From: an uncultured Clostridia bacterium
GTDB taxonomy: Bacteria; Bacillota; Clostridia; Oscillospirales; Ruminococcaceae
Direction: 5' to 3'
NCBI GenBank assembly: GCA_947624575.1
Contig: CANQKY010000002.1
Span: 45,009-109,008 of the forward strand
DNA length: 64,000 nt
Shown piece after piece: positions 61,426 through 64,000 of this stretch. Position 1 is the stretch's first letter. Every line of letters begins with the position of its first letter. The position numbers and the translations under genes were made by a program. The notes beneath the pieces are model-generated. The model worked only from the letters and a program-made list of their open reading frames with translations, made no database searches and was not told the origin of the DNA.

Positions 61426-62598
61426 TCAGTGATGGAACAGACGAATACCGGTAAACGCCATGGCGATCCCGTATTTGTCGCAGGTCTCGATCACATTGTC
61501 GTCTCTGATCGAGCCGCCCGGCTGCGCGATCACGGTCACGCCGCTGCGGTGCGCCCGCTCGATATTATCGCCGAACGGGAAGAACGCATCAGAACCGAGC
61601 GCCACGCCGGTCATGCCCGAAAGCCATGCTTCTTTTTCCGCACGGGTCAGCGGCTCCGGCTTTTTGGTAAAGAAGTTTTCCCACACACCGTCCGCCAGCA
61701 CGTCCATGTAATCGTCCGAAATATAGACGTCAATGGTGTTGTCACGGTCGGGACGGCGAATATCCTGCCGAAACGGCAGGTTTAACACCTTTTCATGCTG
61801 ACGCAGATACCAGATATCCGCCTTATTTCCGGCAAGGCGGGTGCAGTGGATACGGGACTGCTGTCCCGCGCCGATGCCGATTGCCTGTCCGTTTTTCGCA
61901 TAGCAGACCGAGTTGGACTGGGTGTACTTCAGCGTGATGAGGGTGAGGATCAGATCCTCCTTTTCCTGCTCGGTCAGGTTTTTGTTGGCGGTTGGAATAT
62001 TGGCAAACAGGCTGTCGTCAATCTTCAGCTCGTTTCTGCCCTGCTCGAAGGTGATGCCGAACACGTCCTTATGCTCGATCGGAGCGGGACGGTAATCGGG
62101 GTCGATTTGGACAATGTTATAAGTCCCTTTCCGCTTGGATTTGAGTACCTCCAGCGCCTCCGGCTCATACCCCGGTGCGATGATTCCGTCCGAGACCTCC
62201 CGTGCGATCATCTTTGCCGTCGGCAGATCGCAGACGTCGGAGAGGGCGATAAAATCACCATAGGAGGACATACGGTCGGCGCCCCGCGCCATCGCATAGG
62301 CAGACGCCAGCGGCGACAATTCCAGATCGTCCACAAAATAGATTTTCTTCAGCGTATCGGAAAGCTCCCCCGCAACGGCGGCTCCGGCAGGGCTTACGTG
62401 CTTAAAGGAAGCCGCCGCCGGTTTCCCCAGCGCCCTTTTCAGCTCGCTCACAAGCTGCCAGCTGTTGAACGCGTCCATGAAATTGATATAGCCCGGTCGC
62501 CCGTTCAAAACGGTGATCGGCAGCTCGCCCTCCTGCATGAAAATGCGGGACGGGGTTTGATTGGGGTTGCACCCGTACTTTAACGCCAGTTCTTTCAT
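61426..62598 (-). CDS. Stand-alone AICAR transformylase
   Basis: 390 residues corresponding to the AICAR formyltransferase half of PurH, without the N-terminal IMP cyclohydrolase domain. MKELALKYGCNPNQTPSRIFM at the N-terminus, ASFKHVSPAGAAVA near 83 (catalytic Lys-His) and YTQSNSVCYAKNGQAIGIGAGQQSR near 235. Converts AICAR to FAICAR with 10-formyl-THF. The missing cyclohydrolase is supplied by the preceding PurO-type gene, 12 bp upstream. Confidence 0.93.
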   Translation of the reverse strand: MKELALKYGCNPNQTPSRIFMQEGELPITVLNGRPGYINFMDAFNSWQLVSELKRALGKPAAASFKHVSPAGAAVAGELSDTLKKIYFVDDLELSPLASAYAMARGADRMSSYGDFIALSDVCDLPTAKMIAREVSDGIIAPGYEPEALEVLKSKRKGTYNIVQIDPDYRPAPIEHKDVFGITFEQGRNELKIDDSLFANIPTANKNLTEQEKEDLILTLITLKYTQSNSVCYAKNGQAIGIGAGQQSRIHCTRLAGNKADIWYLRQHEKVLNLPFRQDIRRPDRDNTIDVYISDDYMDVLADGVWENFFTKKPEPLTRAEKEAWLSGMTGVALGSDAFFPFGDNIERAHRSGVTVIAQPGGSIRDDNVIETCDKYGIAMAFTGIRLFHH

Positions 62599-62610
62599 GA
62601 TGAATCCTCC

Positions 62611-63330
62611 TCAGGCTTGATTTTTATTGACGATCCGTGTTTCGCTGCTTTTGTCCGCAATGGTCAGATAGCGGGTAAAGAGTGACACTTTATTGTCGGG
62701 ATCGAGCGCCTCCCAAAGCTCGGCGGTAAAGGCGTCGATATCGATATCGGGCAGTGTGATCCGCTTCGGCTCCCCCTCGAAAGACGGGATCGGATCGCCA
62801 TCATGGAGATAGGTGTGGATCAGATGCCCCTCGCCCGCAAGCGGATTTTCATAATCGAAGAAAAACCGCTCTGCCGAAGCCTCGTTTCCATTTGCACTTT
62901 TGAGAATGGAAAGCCGATAAGCGGCGTTCCCGCCCGAAATCGTCACCATTCCCGAAATGCGGGGGGTAAAATTCGGCGGATCGGGCTCAAAGGTGCGGGT
63001 CATCAGCGCATCGGCAAACGATTTTCCCTCTTTGAGAAAGTCATAGATCGTATCGGTTTGATCGCCGTTTGTGACAATGGTGTGATCTCCCAGCACCCGC
63101 ACCGGCGCATAGATAATCAGCGACGGATCGGACAGCTTGGAGGGATCAAACGCCTCAGTGCGGATTCCCTCTCCCTCGGTCACGAAAATACGGTTCCGGC
63201 TGTTCTCGCTCCGCCCCATGATAAAGTAGGCGATTACGATCTTCTTACCGTCGGCAGAGCGCCCCAAAAAGACGCCACGCCCCGGATAGGTGTTGCCGCT
63301 GAGTGCGGCTTTTAATGAGATCCCTTTCAC
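62611..63330 (-). CDS. IMP cyclohydrolase, archaeal PurO type
   Basis: 239 residues of the IMP_cyclohyd family first described in methanogens, unrelated to the PurH cyclohydrolase domain. Family-like features are SGNTYPGRGVFLGRS near the N-terminus, IVAYFIMGRSENSRNR-type core and YAPVRVLGDHTIVTNGDQTD near 85. Closes FAICAR to IMP. The GTG at 63330 has GAGGAGG 7 nt upstream and overlaps the purN stop. Confidence 0.9.
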   Translation of the reverse strand: MKGISLKAALSGNTYPGRGVFLGRSADGKKIVIAYFIMGRSENSRNRIFVTEGEGIRTEAFDPSKLSDPSLIIYAPVRVLGDHTIVTNGDQTDTIYDFLKEGKSFADALMTRTFEPDPPNFTPRISGMVTISGGNAAYRLSILKSANGNEASAERFFFDYENPLAGEGHLIHTYLHDGDPIPSFEGEPKRITLPDIDIDAFTAELWEALDPDNKVSLFTRYLTIADKSSETRIVNKNQA

Positions 63331-63962
63331 AGCAAATCCTCCTCTATCGTTGCGATTTGACCTTGAACCTTGATTTTCCCCGCGCAGAATAAAGCGACTG
63401 CCTGCGGCAGTATCTGCCATTCCGCTTCCTCCATCACACGCTTCTGGAGCGTTTCGGGGGTGTCGTTCGGCTTTACATAAACCGGTTTTTGCAGGATAAT
63501 CGGTCCGCCGTCGCAGACCTCGTTCACAAAATGCACCGTGGCGCCCGTGACCTTTACGCCGCTTTTGAGCACCGCCTCATGCACATGAAGCCCATAATAT
63601 CCGGCGCCGCAAAAGCTGGGGATCAGGGCAGGGTGTACATTGATGATCCGATTGGGATACGCCTTTGCCACCGCCTCATCGAGAATAATCATAAATCCCG
63701 CCAGCACGATCAGGTCCGCCTTCTGCGCCCGCAATTCCTCCAATAGGGCAAGGCTGTACGCCCGATGATCGGGGTATTCTTTACGGGGCAGCACCACGGT
63801 CGGAATACCGTGCTGTTTCGCACGGGTGAGCGCATAGGCGTCCGGCTTGGAGGAGATCACGCAGGATATGCTGCCGCCGGCGATTTTGCCCTGCTCCTTG
63901 GCGTCGATCAGCGCCTGCAGGTTGGTGCCGCCGCCCGAAACCAGTACCACGATATTCAGCAT
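63327..63962 (-). CDS. purN: Phosphoribosylglycinamide formyltransferase
   Basis: 211 residues. Formyl-THF-dependent GAR transformylase: VLVSGGGTNLQALIDA at the N-terminus, catalytic NVHPALIPSFCGAGYYGLHVHEA near 107 and TGATVHFVNEVCDGGPII near 135. Overlaps purM upstream and PurO downstream by a few bases. Confidence 0.96.
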   Translation of the reverse strand: MLNIVVLVSGGGTNLQALIDAKEQGKIAGGSISCVISSKPDAYALTRAKQHGIPTVVLPRKEYPDHRAYSLALLEELRAQKADLIVLAGFMIILDEAVAKAYPNRIINVHPALIPSFCGAGYYGLHVHEAVLKSGVKVTGATVHFVNEVCDGGPIILQKPVYVKPNDTPETLQKRVMEEAEWQILPQAVALFCAGKIKVQGQIATIEEDLL

Positions 63963-64000
63963 AGCTCGATCCTCTCGCTGCCCTCGGTCAGCTCACCGAT
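63956..64000 (-). CDS. purM: Probable purM, last 14 codons only
   Basis: Minus-strand frame reading IGELTEGSERIELC then TGA, overlapping the purN start. The sequence matches the usual C-terminal end of phosphoribosylformylglycinamidine cyclo-ligase, and purM-purN order is common. Almost the whole gene lies beyond the right edge. Confidence 0.6.
   Translation of the reverse strand: MGELTEGSERIELC

Overview
The window is a gene-dense segment of a low-GC-phylum (Firmicutes) but moderately GC-rich chromosome. SigE and its processing protease SpoIIGA show an endospore-former lineage. A complete Rnf complex, Gram-positive PolC, CdaA/CdaR and a GGGtGRT/IscU-like pair point to an anaerobic Clostridia member, most likely of the Oscillospirales (Ruminococcaceae/Oscillospiraceae-like). 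This is inference from gene content, not from a marker-gene comparison.

Layout. 1-6000: metG (partial, minus), a nucleotidyltransferase plus NahK-like sugar kinase pair (plus), a repeat-rich spacer, and typA (minus). 6000-13570: a CpsC/CpsD/CpsB tyrosine-phosphorylation trio without polysaccharide genes, a MarR-controlled heterodimeric ABC exporter, and an AraC/GyrI-type regulator bracketed by a 23-bp direct repeat. 13600-20900: a domain-permuted GH3 glycosidase, an ECF S component with a catalytically degenerate CoaX paralogue, a ~690-nt non-coding transcription unit, a DUF1292 protein, a probable 6S RNA, two half-size TauE/SafE proteins and an intact coaX. 21000-24500: a helical hypothetical protein, sigE, spoIIGA, a Cys-rich protein and a phosphopantetheinyl transferase. 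24500-31400: the rnf operon apbE-nusG2-Gx-rnfC-rnfDG(fused)-rnfE-rnfA-rnfB. 31400-42500: trmFO-topA-dprA-rRNA methyltransferase, infC-rpmI-rplT with a structured leader and an AUC start, rpmB, a phosphoesterase, the GGGtGRT pair, dCMP deaminase and tRNA-Val. 42500-49400: FAD protein-cdaR-cdaA, a cysteine desulfurase-like enzyme with a DUF3343 Se/S carrier, a second repeat-rich spacer and an LCP ligase. 49500-60000: polC-ispG-rseP-dxr-cdsA-uppS-frr-pyrH. 60100-64000: purD-AICAR transformylase-PurO-type IMP cyclohydrolase-purN-purM (partial).

Most of the window is housekeeping. The pyrH-to-polC unit joins translation recycling, undecaprenyl and isoprenoid synthesis, phospholipid synthesis and replication. 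The rnf unit carries its own flavin transferase. The purine unit uses separate archaeal-style enzymes for the last two steps in place of bifunctional PurH. The least explained element is the long intergenic RNA at about 17.9-18.6 kb, which has its own near-consensus promoter, a strong terminator hairpin, many internal stems and no substantial reading frame. The degenerate CoaX next to it and the 6S-like RNA just beyond make 17-20 kb the most unusual part of the window.
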